DNA of 64,000 bases from Coprobacter secundus (GTDB taxonomy: Bacteria; Bacteroidota; Bacteroidia; Bacteroidales; Coprobacteraceae), in NCBI GenBank assembly GCA_000803105.1, contig JTDA01000006.1:1-64000 (forward strand), given 5' to 3'. The position numbers were made by a program, and so were the translations under genes. Position 1 is the first letter of the stretch; the number at the start of each line of letters is the position of its first letter. The notes under the pieces were generated by a model. That model did no database searches. It was not told the origin of the DNA and saw only the letters and a list, made by a program, of their open reading frames with translations. Of the stretch, positions 18,054-26,798 are shown piece by piece.

Positions 18054-19155
18054 TCTGAAAAATTTCGGTTCTGTTCTTCAGGTATACGCTTTGTGCGAAG
18101 CTGTTAAAAAATTGGGGTATCGTTCTGAGGTCGTTTGGCAGAGCGGTAATATATCTAAGAATTTTGATATACGACCCATCAAAGTTATTAGAACCCTATT
18201 AAGACTATGTGTACATCCCTCGCTTCTTCGGTCAACAGTGAAAGCAATTATAGAAGCGAAATCACAAGTCATTGATGAATTAAAAGAGAAAAAGTTTAAC
18301 GACTTTGTCACTGCTAATTTTATTCAATCTTTCTACGACCATGAAGAAATAAGTAAAATGGCAGCTACTAACAAGTTTTATAAATTTATCTGTGGAAGTG
18401 ACCAAATATGGAGTTCAACAACTTTGTACCCAGACCCGATGATGTATCTTCGTTTCTCTCCGAAAGAAAAACGAGTTGCTTACGCTCCCAGTTTAGGACG
18501 TAATTACATTCCCAACTATAATAAAAAAATACTCAAAAGGTTCATTAGTGACGTGCCATGTCTTTCCGTAAGGGAAGATGAGGGGCATAGACTTATCAAA
18601 GAGTTAACAGGTCAAGATGCATTAGTTGTCGCAGACCCAACTTTGCTATTGTCCAGTAGGGATTGGGACGATTTGAAAATAAGCATTGAAACGCCTGAAG
18701 ACTATGTTCTTTGTTATTTTCTTGACACTCCCTCTGATGATGTTAAAGCTAATATCCGCAGATATGCAAGCCTATCAGGAAAAGACATCGTAGTTTTAGG
18801 CAAATTAGATAATTTAGATTATCCTCAAAACAAAATACATTATCCTGTCGCTGGACCTGGTGAGTTCTTGTATTTAATCAGCAATGCTAGTATGGTAATT
18901 ACAGACTCTTACCATGGGATGCTCTTTGCTATTAACTATCGTAAGAAATTCTGGGCTGTTGAGCGATCGTATAGCCAATATGATCAATCATCACGACAAC
19001 TAACTATTCTATCTCGCCTTGATTTGAAAGAAAGATATTTAAAAAAAGAATTTAATTTTTCCGATGCTGATATTGACTATATAAGTGTTCAGACTAAGAT
19101 TGAAGAGTTTGTTGCATTGTCTATGAATTATTTAAAACAGTCTTTAGAACAATAA
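18022..19155 (+). CDS. polysaccharide pyruvyl transferase family protein, copy 2
   Basis: The 377-residue protein has the same architecture and length as the product at 8341-9474 but is clearly diverged. Landmarks are NLKNFGSVLQVYALCEAVK, FICGSDQIWSS (about 127), VVADPTLLLSS (about 208) and VITDSYHGMLFAINYRKK (about 292). It is followed after 1 bp by an FrhB-like gene, so this is a second pyruvyl transferase/FrhB pair, in the opposite gene order from the first. Two pairs imply two separate modifications in the repeat unit or different acceptors. Confidence 0.85.
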   Translation: MQTIAIVNRTNLKNFGSVLQVYALCEAVKKLGYRSEVVWQSGNISKNFDIRPIKVIRTLLRLCVHPSLLRSTVKAIIEAKSQVIDELKEKKFNDFVTANFIQSFYDHEEISKMAATNKFYKFICGSDQIWSSTTLYPDPMMYLRFSPKEKRVAYAPSLGRNYIPNYNKKILKRFISDVPCLSVREDEGHRLIKELTGQDALVVADPTLLLSSRDWDDLKISIETPEDYVLCYFLDTPSDDVKANIRRYASLSGKDIVVLGKLDNLDYPQNKIHYPVAGPGEFLYLISNASMVITDSYHGMLFAINYRKKFWAVERSYSQYDQSSRQLTILSRLDLKERYLKKEFNFSDADIDYISVQTKIEEFVALSMNYLKQSLEQ

Positions 19156-19156
19156 T

Positions 19157-20365
19157 ATGAGACATATTGAAAATTTTTGGTTAGATTCTAACACGTCAGA
19201 TAAAGTAAACCGATGGAAATGCTGTGGTTGCTCTGCCTGTGAAAGTATTTGTGGGAAAAAAGCTATCGCAATGCATGTAGATCAAGAAGGATTTATGTAT
19301 CCTATTGTAAATAGAAATCTCTGCGTGGATTGTGGATTATGTGTAAGTGTTTGTCCAATAATCAATCGATGTGAGGATGATGCGGCTTACCTAAAATCAT
19401 TTGGCGGCTTTTCAACCAATGAACGGATTATCAACTCATGTGCTTCAGGTGGAGTGGCTACAGCATTGTCTATCTTAACCATACAAAACGGAGGCACAGT
19501 ATTTGGGGTACAATATAATGATGATTACAGTTCTGCAGAATACATCAGAATAGACAGTCTTGACGATTTATGGTCATTGTGCAGCTCTAAGTACATACAG
19601 CCTTCAAAATCAGGCATTCATGCTCTTGTGAAAAAAGAATTGCTTACAGGACATCCTGTTTTATTCGTTGGATGTCCTTGTGATGTTGCTGCTTTGAGAA
19701 GGTATCTACATAAAGAATACGACAATTTACTTACTTGTGAGTTGTTTTGTGCAGGCATAACCTCTGCTAAACTTTTGACCGATTATCGCGCCATACGTGA
19801 AAAGAAAGTCGGTTCAAAACTTGTTGCACTCAATGTAAGGAACAAGGATAAAGGCTGGTTTGTGCAACATATAAAAGAGGTATATGAAAATGGCAAAATT
19901 ATCTACAAGAACCATTTCGGCACATATTTAGGTTATGGATTCTTGGCATTCCGACGCCCTTCGTGCTACCATTGTCAGTATAAACAGAATACGACATATT
20001 GTGACATTAAAGTTGGTGATTTTTGGGGGATTAAAAATACAGATCCTTTTTGGAATCCAAAAGGTGTTTCTGTTATTCTAGCAAAAACAAAAAAAGGTGT
20101 TTTTGCCCTTGAAGCACTGAAAGAATTCAAATTGTATGAAGTCGATTATGCAAAAGCAACTACAAATAATAATGGCTTTGTAGGTACTCCCAGTAATGCA
20201 TTAGAAGCAAAAAGAGATATATTTGCTCATGAGTTCATATATAAAAATTTGGAAGAGGCTTGTAGAACAACTGCTCCTCTAAGTTTTTGGATTAAATATT
20301 ATATACCATCTTCGTTTCATAGTGCATTAAAAAGACTATATCATTCGATTATAGATAAGGAATAA
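19157..20365 (+). CDS. FrhB-like iron-sulfur protein, copy 2
   Basis: The 402-residue protein carries CCGCSACESICGK near residues 23-35 (the proline normally after the last cysteine is Gly here) and CVDCGLCVSVCP near residues 55-66. It also has the FrhB-domain segments VGCPCDVAALRRYL and VGDFWGIKN. It matches the length of the copy at 7136. Its role is inferred to be a redox partner for the adjacent pyruvyl transferase-like protein; the F420 cofactor itself is unlikely in this organism. A 168-bp AT-rich gap without visible features follows it before the next gene. Confidence 0.85.
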   Translation: MRHIENFWLDSNTSDKVNRWKCCGCSACESICGKKAIAMHVDQEGFMYPIVNRNLCVDCGLCVSVCPIINRCEDDAAYLKSFGGFSTNERIINSCASGGVATALSILTIQNGGTVFGVQYNDDYSSAEYIRIDSLDDLWSLCSSKYIQPSKSGIHALVKKELLTGHPVLFVGCPCDVAALRRYLHKEYDNLLTCELFCAGITSAKLLTDYRAIREKKVGSKLVALNVRNKDKGWFVQHIKEVYENGKIIYKNHFGTYLGYGFLAFRRPSCYHCQYKQNTTYCDIKVGDFWGIKNTDPFWNPKGVSVILAKTKKGVFALEALKEFKLYEVDYAKATTNNNGFVGTPSNALEAKRDIFAHEFIYKNLEEACRTTAPLSFWIKYYIPSSFHSALKRLYHSIIDKE

Positions 20366-20533
20366 TCAAGTTTACAATGAGACGAATAACAAATAAAATT
20401 CAGAAGGTGTAAAACATCTTCATTTGATTCTAACGAGGCAATGATACAATTATAACGATAAATATCAATACATTAACCCGTAAATTGCCTTTAAATGGTT
20501 CCTTGACATATACTAAACAAATACAGACTGATT

Positions 20534-21679
20534 ATGCAAACTAAAATCTTGCACATTCAGGTTTTGCCCAAACTATCTGGAGTACAGAAAGTGTCGCTTG
20601 AAATATTTAAGAAATTAAGCGATGAGGCGTATGATAAATACATACTTTTCAGCGATTCTTTGGATTGTGGCGATAGAACTGAATGTATTAAGGAATTTGA
20701 AGAAACAGGTGCTAAAGTATTGTTCTCTAAGCATCTCAAACGTGAGATTGGTATAAGTGATTTCCCTGCACTAATTGAATTATACAAACTATGTAAGCGT
20801 GAAAAATTTGACATTGTGCATACCAATTCAACTAAACCAGGAATCATAGGACGTATAGCTGCTTTCTTGGCAGGAGTTCCGTTGGTCGTGCATACCATTC
20901 ATGGACTATCATTCCATAAGTTCGTAAAGTTTCCCATTTGGCAATTCTATTGGGTTTGTGAAATGATCGCGTCATGTTTTTGTCACAAAATAATAATTGT
21001 AAATAAGTATTATACAAAGTATTTTAGATGGTTTAAAAACAAAGTATGTACTATTTATAATGGCATTGATTACTCACATTTTGCTCCTCCATCTTGTTGT
21101 ATCAAAGAAAAGAAAATAATTACAGTATTATTCGTTGGACGATTAGATAGACCTAAAAATCCACTAATGTTATTAGAAGCTGCAAAACGAATTCATCAGT
21201 TACATCCATATGTACATTTTCAACTAGTAGGAGATGGAGAATATATGGACAAATGCCGTCAATTTATTTATGAAAATGGATTAGATCAATGTGTTAATTT
21301 AATGGGCTGGCATTCAAATGTTGATAAATTTTATAAAGAAAGCGATATATTCGCAGCTCCATCAATTTATGAAGCATTTGGAATAATGTTTCTTGAAGCT
21401 GGATACTATAAATTACCAATTTGTTCTACTACAGCTGAAGGAATTCCTGAAGTCATAAAAAACAACATTACTGGACTTCTCTGTAAGCCCAATGATATAG
21501 ATGCATTTACTCAAAATTTGTTATGCCTCATACGTGATAGTGAATTAAGAAAATATATGGGACAAAATGGCCATAAACGAGTTGTAAAGCTCTTTAATTC
21601 TGATAGAATGGTAGAAGAATATTTACACGTTTATCAAAGCGGTTTAAATAAAAAAAATATTAATAACTCATTTATATAG
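20534..21679 (+). CDS. glycosyltransferase family 4
   Basis: The 381-residue protein begins KILHIQVLPKLSGVQKVSLE and has DIVHTNSTKPGIIGRIAAF in the N-terminal domain. The C-terminal domain has VLFVGRLDRPKNPLMLLEAA and APSIYEAFGIMFLEAGYYKL (E-x7-E type motif). It is a retaining GT-B transferase acting on the capsule repeat. It is the last transferase of the AT-rich cassette; codon usage changes sharply at gmd just downstream, marking the right boundary of the exchanged segment. Confidence 0.85.
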   Translation: MQTKILHIQVLPKLSGVQKVSLEIFKKLSDEAYDKYILFSDSLDCGDRTECIKEFEETGAKVLFSKHLKREIGISDFPALIELYKLCKREKFDIVHTNSTKPGIIGRIAAFLAGVPLVVHTIHGLSFHKFVKFPIWQFYWVCEMIASCFCHKIIIVNKYYTKYFRWFKNKVCTIYNGIDYSHFAPPSCCIKEKKIITVLFVGRLDRPKNPLMLLEAAKRIHQLHPYVHFQLVGDGEYMDKCRQFIYENGLDQCVNLMGWHSNVDKFYKESDIFAAPSIYEAFGIMFLEAGYYKLPICSTTAEGIPEVIKNNITGLLCKPNDIDAFTQNLLCLIRDSELRKYMGQNGHKRVVKLFNSDRMVEEYLHVYQSGLNKKNINNSFI

Positions 21680-21697
21680 TATATAAAATCAATTTTG

Positions 21698-22786
21698 ATG
21701 AAAACAGCTTTAATTACAGGAGTTACCGGTCAGGATGGCTCATTTCTGGCAGAATTTTTATTGGAAAAGGGATATGACGTACATGGCACCATACGCCGCT
21801 CATCGGTAGACTATCGAGAACGTATTGCCCATCTTGAAGGACGGCCCCATTTCCACTTGCATTATGCACATTTGGGTGACTCGATGAGTCTGATTCAGGT
21901 AATCGGCCGAGTTCGTCCGGATGAAATATACAATCTGGCTGCGCAGAGCCATGTACAGGTAAGTTTCGATTCTCCTGAGTTTACTGCCGATGTAGATGCC
22001 ACCGGTGTATTGCGAATATTGGAAGCCGTACGCCAATGCGGGCTCGCCTCGACATGTAAAATATATCAGGCCTCGACTTCGGAACTGTACGGTAAGGTAG
22101 AGGAAGTCCCTCAAAACGAAAATACGCCTTTCCATCCGTACAGTCCTTATGCGATAGCGAAACAGTATGGGCACTGGATTGTAAAGGAATATCGCGAGGC
22201 ATACAACATGTTTTGTTGTTCAGGCATCCTTTTTAATCACGAGTCGGAACGACGTGGGGAAACTTTTGTAACCCGTAAAATCACTCTTGCTGCTGCACGT
22301 ATTGCACAAGGCAAGCAGGAGAAACTATATTTAGGTAATCTTTCTTCTCTTCGCGACTGGGGCTATGCCAAAGATTATGTAGAGTGCATGTGGCTGATTC
22401 TTCAAAATAAGACACCGGAAGATTTTGTCATCGCCACCGGAGAGCAACATTCCGTTCGTGAATTCTGCCAATTGGCATTCCACTATGCAGGCATAGAACT
22501 CGAATTCGTAGGGGAAGGGGAGAATGAAAAAGGTATAGACAAAGCTACCGGCAAGGTCCTGGTTGAGGTATCTCCGGACTTCTATCGCCCAACAGATGTC
22601 GTAAATCTTTGGGGAGACCCCTCGAAAGCAAAAGCTGAATTGGGCTGGAACCCGACCAAAACGTCTTTTGAAGAATTGGTCCGTATTATGGTAGACTCAG
22701 ATATGGCTAAAGTTGCTGTAGAGAAAGCCGGTGAACATATCCGTATGAATCTTGCTGAATATCTCGAAAAAGGTATTGTAAAATAA
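21698..22786 (+). CDS. gmd: GDP-mannose 4,6-dehydratase
   Basis: The 362-residue short-chain dehydrogenase-type enzyme starts MKTALITGVTGQDGSFLAEF with the NADP-binding GxxGxxG. It has STSELYGKVEEVPQ with a catalytic Thr/Ser-Glu pair and the YxxxK in SPYAIAKQY (about 149-157). It converts GDP-D-mannose to GDP-4-keto-6-deoxymannose, the first committed step to GDP-L-fucose. I use the ATG at 21698; an in-frame TTG lies directly before it. With fcl and manC downstream it forms the precursor module that feeds the GT11 transferase at 14462. The higher GC marks it as part of the conserved operon end. Confidence 0.95.
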   Translation: MKTALITGVTGQDGSFLAEFLLEKGYDVHGTIRRSSVDYRERIAHLEGRPHFHLHYAHLGDSMSLIQVIGRVRPDEIYNLAAQSHVQVSFDSPEFTADVDATGVLRILEAVRQCGLASTCKIYQASTSELYGKVEEVPQNENTPFHPYSPYAIAKQYGHWIVKEYREAYNMFCCSGILFNHESERRGETFVTRKITLAAARIAQGKQEKLYLGNLSSLRDWGYAKDYVECMWLILQNKTPEDFVIATGEQHSVREFCQLAFHYAGIELEFVGEGENEKGIDKATGKVLVEVSPDFYRPTDVVNLWGDPSKAKAELGWNPTKTSFEELVRIMVDSDMAKVAVEKAGEHIRMNLAEYLEKGIVK

Positions 22787-22873
22787 ACCGAAAGGCGAAA
22801 GCAGAGGTTCAAAACTTGTTTGAAGAACTATGCCGAACCACTGCGTTTATTGAAATAAAATTAAATTATCATC

Positions 22874-23815
22874 ATGGAAAAGAATGCCAAAATATATGTA
22901 GCGGGCCACCGTGGTATGGTGGGCAGTGCCATCGTACGGGAATTGGAACGTCAAGGCTATACGAATATCATTACAAGAACTCATAAGGAGCTGGACTTAT
23001 GCCGCCAGGATGCTGTGGAAAAATTCTTTGCAGAGGAAAGACCTGAATATGTTTTTCTGGCAGCAGCTAAAGTAGGCGGCATTGTCGCCAACCAGAGTGC
23101 TTTAGCAGACTTCATGTACGATAACATGATTTTAGAGATGAATGTGATTCATTCTGCTTGGCAAAACGGCTGTAAAAAACTGGAATTTTTAGGGTCGTCC
23201 TGCATCTATCCCCGCATGGCTCCACAACCTATGAAAGAAAGTTGCTTGCTGACTTCTGAACTGGAAAAGACAAACGAAGCTTATGCTCTGGCTAAAATTT
23301 CGGGGCTGAAATACTGCGAATTTCTGAACCGACAATACGGTACTGACTATATCAGTGTCATGCCGACTAATCTTTACGGTCCGAATGATAACTACCACCC
23401 TACTCACAGCCATGTATTGCCGGCTCTTATACGACGCCTCCATGAGGCTAAAGAGCAAAAACTACCGTATGTAACTTGCTGGGGTGACGGCAGTCCGTTA
23501 CGTGAATTTCTCTATGTAGACGACCTCGCCAACTTGTGCGTATTTCTTATGAACAACTATAGCGGCAATGAGACCGTCAATGCCGGAACCGGTAAAGAAC
23601 TGACCATTAAAGAACTTACAGAGCTGGTTGCCAAAGTAATCGGTTATGAGGGTGAAATCCATTGGGATACCAGCAAGCCAAACGGCACACCTCGTAAGTT
23701 ACTGGATGTTTCGAAAGCTGCATCTCTCGGCTGGACGTATAAAACGGAACTGCAAGACGGCATACGTCTCTCTTATGAGGATTTTCTCAATAACCCTATG
23801 AGAGCCGAACGATAA
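22874..23815 (+). CDS. fcl: GDP-L-fucose synthase
   Basis: The 313-residue epimerase/reductase starts KIYVAGHRGMVGSAIVREL and has FLGSSCIYPRMAPQPM and the YxxxK in NEAYALAKISG (about 136-140). It turns GDP-4-keto-6-deoxymannose into GDP-L-fucose using NADPH. It lies 87 bp after gmd and 14 bp before manC on the same strand. Length and all key motifs are standard for WcaG/Fcl. Confidence 0.95.
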   Translation: MEKNAKIYVAGHRGMVGSAIVRELERQGYTNIITRTHKELDLCRQDAVEKFFAEERPEYVFLAAAKVGGIVANQSALADFMYDNMILEMNVIHSAWQNGCKKLEFLGSSCIYPRMAPQPMKESCLLTSELEKTNEAYALAKISGLKYCEFLNRQYGTDYISVMPTNLYGPNDNYHPTHSHVLPALIRRLHEAKEQKLPYVTCWGDGSPLREFLYVDDLANLCVFLMNNYSGNETVNAGTGKELTIKELTELVAKVIGYEGEIHWDTSKPNGTPRKLLDVSKAASLGWTYKTELQDGIRLSYEDFLNNPMRAER

Positions 23816-23829
23816 TAACATTTGTAGAC

Positions 23830-25167
23830 ATGAAAATCATATTGCTTTCCGGCGGTTCCGGAAAACGGCTGTGGCCATTGTCAAACCATACTCGTTCCAA
23901 ACAATTCCTCAGGTTACTGAATTCACCGGAAGGCGGTACCGAATCCATGGTACAACGGGTTGTCCGCCAAATCAGAGAGGAAGGTATCTCCGATTCGGTA
24001 ACCATAGCTACCAGTGCCTCCCAACAAGAAATCATTACCGGACAGTTGGGAGCGGATGCCGATATCGTAACCGAACCGGAGCGCAGGGATACATTCCCGG
24101 CCATTGCTCTGGCTTGTACTTACCTGGCCAAGGAAAAGCTGTGCAATGACAATGAGGCGGTAATAGTGATGCCTTGCGACTCTTACACTGACGCAAACTA
24201 CTTCAAAACCATTACGCAAATGGCTACTGCCGTGGAAAATAATGTTGCAGACTTGGTACTTATGGGCATAAAGCCCAAATATCCGTCTACAAAATTCGGT
24301 TATATCGTTCCGGTAAGGGAAAATGCCGACAAATCGTTTCTATACGTGAAAGGCTTTACGGAAAAACCGGATGAGGAACATGCCGAGTCTCTGATTGCTG
24401 ACGGTGCTTTATGGAACGGGGGCGTATTTGCTTTCCGACTGGGATATATGACCGATATTGTGAAACGTTATCTCGACGTTCACTCTTTTGAAGAATTGCA
24501 TTCCCGATATAGGGAACTCCCCAAAATCAGTTTTGACTACGAAGTAGTAGAAAAAGCCGAATCTATTGCCGTGATACCTTTCAACGGCCAATGGAAAGAT
24601 TTGGGTACATGGAATTCTTTGACGGAAGAGCTTACCCACTATATCGGGAACGTGACTGCCGGTAAAAATGTTCACAATACACATGTAATCAATGAACTAA
24701 ACATTCCTTTATTGTGTTTCGATATCGATAACCTGATTATTGCCGCCAATTATGACGGCATCCTGGTATGCGGAAAAGAGTCATGCGAACATATCAAAGA
24801 TTATGTAAACGAGCTTCCCTCCCGTCCCATGTATGGGGAATGTAGCTGGGGCACGTATAAGGTTGTCTATTTCTCTACGTTTGCCGGTGGATACCAAAGC
24901 TTGACACAGTTGTTACAGCTCAAAGCCGGCTTTGACATCAGTTACAGAGGACACCAATACCGGGATATATCATGGACATGTATCGACGGTTCGGGAACAT
25001 TGGTGCTGGACGGGCAGGTCAGAAATATCCAGCGTGGAGATATCATTCATATCGGTAAGGGACACCGATATGCTGTAAAGGCAGTCTCCAACCTCCAAAT
25101 CATCGAGGTACAAACCGGAGACCGACTTACGGATAACGACGTCGAATATTTTGACTGGAACTGGTAA
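23830..25167 (+). CDS. manC: mannose-1-phosphate guanylyltransferase with C-terminal cupin
   Basis: The 445-residue enzyme has the nucleotidyltransferase signature LSGGSGKRLWPLSNHTRSKQ at residues 5-24 and FTEKPDEEHAE near residue 177. A C-terminal cupin covers about residues 335-445 (GHQYRDISWTCIDGSGTLVL, GDIIHIGKGHRYAV), as in the type II ManC/isomerase family. It makes GDP-mannose, the substrate of Gmd, from mannose-1-phosphate and GTP. Whether the cupin is an active phosphomannose isomerase is uncertain; the protein is slightly shorter than typical bifunctional forms. Confidence 0.93.
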   Translation: MKIILLSGGSGKRLWPLSNHTRSKQFLRLLNSPEGGTESMVQRVVRQIREEGISDSVTIATSASQQEIITGQLGADADIVTEPERRDTFPAIALACTYLAKEKLCNDNEAVIVMPCDSYTDANYFKTITQMATAVENNVADLVLMGIKPKYPSTKFGYIVPVRENADKSFLYVKGFTEKPDEEHAESLIADGALWNGGVFAFRLGYMTDIVKRYLDVHSFEELHSRYRELPKISFDYEVVEKAESIAVIPFNGQWKDLGTWNSLTEELTHYIGNVTAGKNVHNTHVINELNIPLLCFDIDNLIIAANYDGILVCGKESCEHIKDYVNELPSRPMYGECSWGTYKVVYFSTFAGGYQSLTQLLQLKAGFDISYRGHQYRDISWTCIDGSGTLVLDGQVRNIQRGDIIHIGKGHRYAVKAVSNLQIIEVQTGDRLTDNDVEYFDWNW

Positions 25168-25185
25168 AATACGGAATATCAAATC

Positions 25186-25398
25186 ATGGATTATGCAAGT
25201 CTGGACCGCCGAAAAATACTGACCTATCTCAAAGAGAATGGCGGTACAGCTTCGGTAGATGATATAATAGACTATTCAGGTGTTGAGAGTTTACGGGCAT
25301 ATTCTTTGATACAACAACTAAAACTGAATGGGGAAATAATCGTTCTGAAGGAATCTTCTTTCGGAGCTCCTACTCTGATTCGAATAGCAGAGCATTAA
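25186..25398 (+). CDS. small winged-helix-like hypothetical protein
   Basis: This 70-residue protein reads like a single winged-helix domain: a first helix (DRRKILTYLKENGG), a helix-turn-helix (ASVDDIIDYSGVESLRAYSL) and a two-strand wing (GEIIVLKESSFGAPTLIRI). It starts 18 bp after manC and probably shares its transcript. A regulatory or DNA-binding role is an inference from predicted fold only. I do not recognise a named family. Confidence 0.6.
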   Translation: MDYASLDRRKILTYLKENGGTASVDDIIDYSGVESLRAYSLIQQLKLNGEIIVLKESSFGAPTLIRIAEH

Positions 25399-25557
25399 CA
25401 TGCATTTTGGAGTGACTTTGCCCCAAAACATCTCTGAAAGAAACTCTCAAATCTGGCCCGAGTAAGATTAAGACCGGCTCTAAGGTATACACACATATCA
25501 CGTGTGACGAACACAACACTCCATCCTCTCAAGAAGGAAAAATAACAGCCATACTAT

Positions 25558-26178
25558 ATGAAAACGGATATTGTCGAGTACAGAACCAGCTCTGTATATG
25601 AAGGCATTCCCAAACATGTACTCCAGGCAAATAAGAAACGCTTAAATGCCTTCTACATGGAAAGGGAATGTATAGAAAATAAGGGTGACAAATTTATATT
25701 CAGGTATGTATTCTATTCTTTGGAAAAGCTTAAAAGGCTAACCAAAAACTCTCTAAGCAAACAATATGAAAGTCTCTCCCCGACTCTGAAAGCGGTAGGA
25801 CCGGATAAGATACAGTCTATGGAAAATAAATATGTGATGTTGTACGGAGACATCTCTTCTCCGGAGACAAAGGAACTGGTAGATACCTATCTCAAAAAGC
25901 ATAATTTGCAGGAAGCCTGCCCTCCGTTTTATGATAAAATAAATCAGTCTCGAAATAAAACCGATATTGCCTATGAGGAACTGCAAAAGGTTCTTTTTTA
26001 CTGCAAAAAGAAAAAATGCCCATTGCTGTTTGTCTCTGTAAATATGTTGATACGGGACATTCGCTTTTTTAACCTTCTCGAAGAAAGCAATATTGATTTC
26101 AGATGTATAGACTTCCCCTGGTTCTGTAACGAAAACTTAAAGTTGATAAAGGCCGTGATGTTATACGAACAACTTTGA
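25558..26178 (+). CDS. uncharacterised protein resembling a serine-recombinase catalytic domain
   Basis: I do not recognise this 206-residue protein by name. Its second half has the spacing of a resolvase/invertase N-terminal domain: DIAYEELQKVLFYCKKKKCP (arrayed helix), LLFVSVNMLIRDIRFFNLLE (usual LVVxxLDRLxRxxxxxxxLxE) and IDFRCIDFPWFCNENLKLIK (usual VxFxxxDxPxxNxxxxxI). The usual catalytic Ser/Arg arrangement and a DNA-binding tail are not evident. The N-terminal 130 residues (Tyr- and Lys-rich) match nothing I know. It follows 159 bp of non-coding DNA after the small winged-helix gene and ends just before a strong terminator. A non-catalytic relative of resolvases is my best guess. Confidence 0.5.
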   Translation: MKTDIVEYRTSSVYEGIPKHVLQANKKRLNAFYMERECIENKGDKFIFRYVFYSLEKLKRLTKNSLSKQYESLSPTLKAVGPDKIQSMENKYVMLYGDISSPETKELVDTYLKKHNLQEACPPFYDKINQSRNKTDIAYEELQKVLFYCKKKKCPLLFVSVNMLIRDIRFFNLLEESNIDFRCIDFPWFCNENLKLIKAVMLYEQL

Positions 26179-26196
26179 ACGCGACAAGGGAAAAAC

Positions 26197-26251
26197 GATA
26201 TAATCGACAAGGGCATCTGACAATACGTCGGATGCCCTTGTCGATTATATC
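26197..26251. terminator. perfect 21-bp inverted repeat, likely bidirectional terminator
   Basis: Arms at 26197-26217 and 26231-26251 are perfect inverted copies (start GATATAATCGACAAGGGCATC read in two parts, 13-nt loop). The hairpin lies between two convergent genes (ending at 26178 and 26288), the expected place for a shared terminator. T-runs next to the stem are short. Confidence 0.8.
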
Positions 26252-26287
26252 ATCTTTCTATGGGGAGCCTATCCCCGATATTTTTCT

Positions 26288-26515
26288 CTATCCGAAAGTT
26301 ATAAAACCATCCGATAAACTATTACTGAACCATAGTTCCTCATCTACAGCCCGACAATAAATCTTTCCTTCCCGGGCAAGCCATCCTATAGCTGCCCATA
26401 ATGCAGCATCATTCAACCCTAAACGGGATTTCAATTGTGCCAATGACATCTCATGCTGCTCATCTAACATCTGCCATACCAATCCGGCATTTTCTCCAAT
26501 TGTAAATATCATCAT
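26288..26515 (-). CDS. DUF2582-type winged helix-turn-helix protein
   Basis: The 75-residue protein reads IGENAGLVWQMLDEQHEMSL then ALWAAIGWLAREGKIYC, the characteristic pattern of the small Bacteroidales winged-helix family annotated as DUF2582. It is a single domain with no other module, and its DNA target is unknown. Two adjacent ATGs (26515 and 26512) are possible starts. A promoter with TTTG, a 20-nt spacer and TATCTTTA lies at 26544-26575 on the same strand, giving a short leader of about 22 nt. Confidence 0.75.
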   Translation of the reverse strand: MMIFTIGENAGLVWQMLDEQHEMSLAQLKSRLGLNDAALWAAIGWLAREGKIYCRAVDEELWFSNSLSDGFITFG

Positions 26516-26543
26516 ACTATCATCTATTAAGGTTAACGTTGTT

Positions 26544-26575
26544 TAAAGATAATGATAAGGGTTTAAAAAAGCAAA
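26544..26575 (-). promoter_or_regulatory. Bacteroidales-type promoter for the DUF2582 gene
   Basis: On the minus strand TTTG (26575-26572) is followed by 20 nt and TATCTTTA (26551-26544), one base off the TAnnTTTG consensus. Predicted transcription start is near 26537. Confidence 0.55.
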
Positions 26576-26798
26576 TCGTTTATGCAAAATTTTTGTTACA
26601 ATACAACTATTTATCCTGAACATTACGAAAATATTTCGGATAGGTCCGGTCTAAATTTTATAAAAATATTCTTAGACGAATTTTAAGAGCCTAAACTCTC
26701 TTTGCTGAAACGTGTTATAACATTTTCGGTTCTAATATTGAAATTTTCATTTTTTTTTATGATATTAGAGCCTGTTTAGTCTTTAATATAATAAGATA

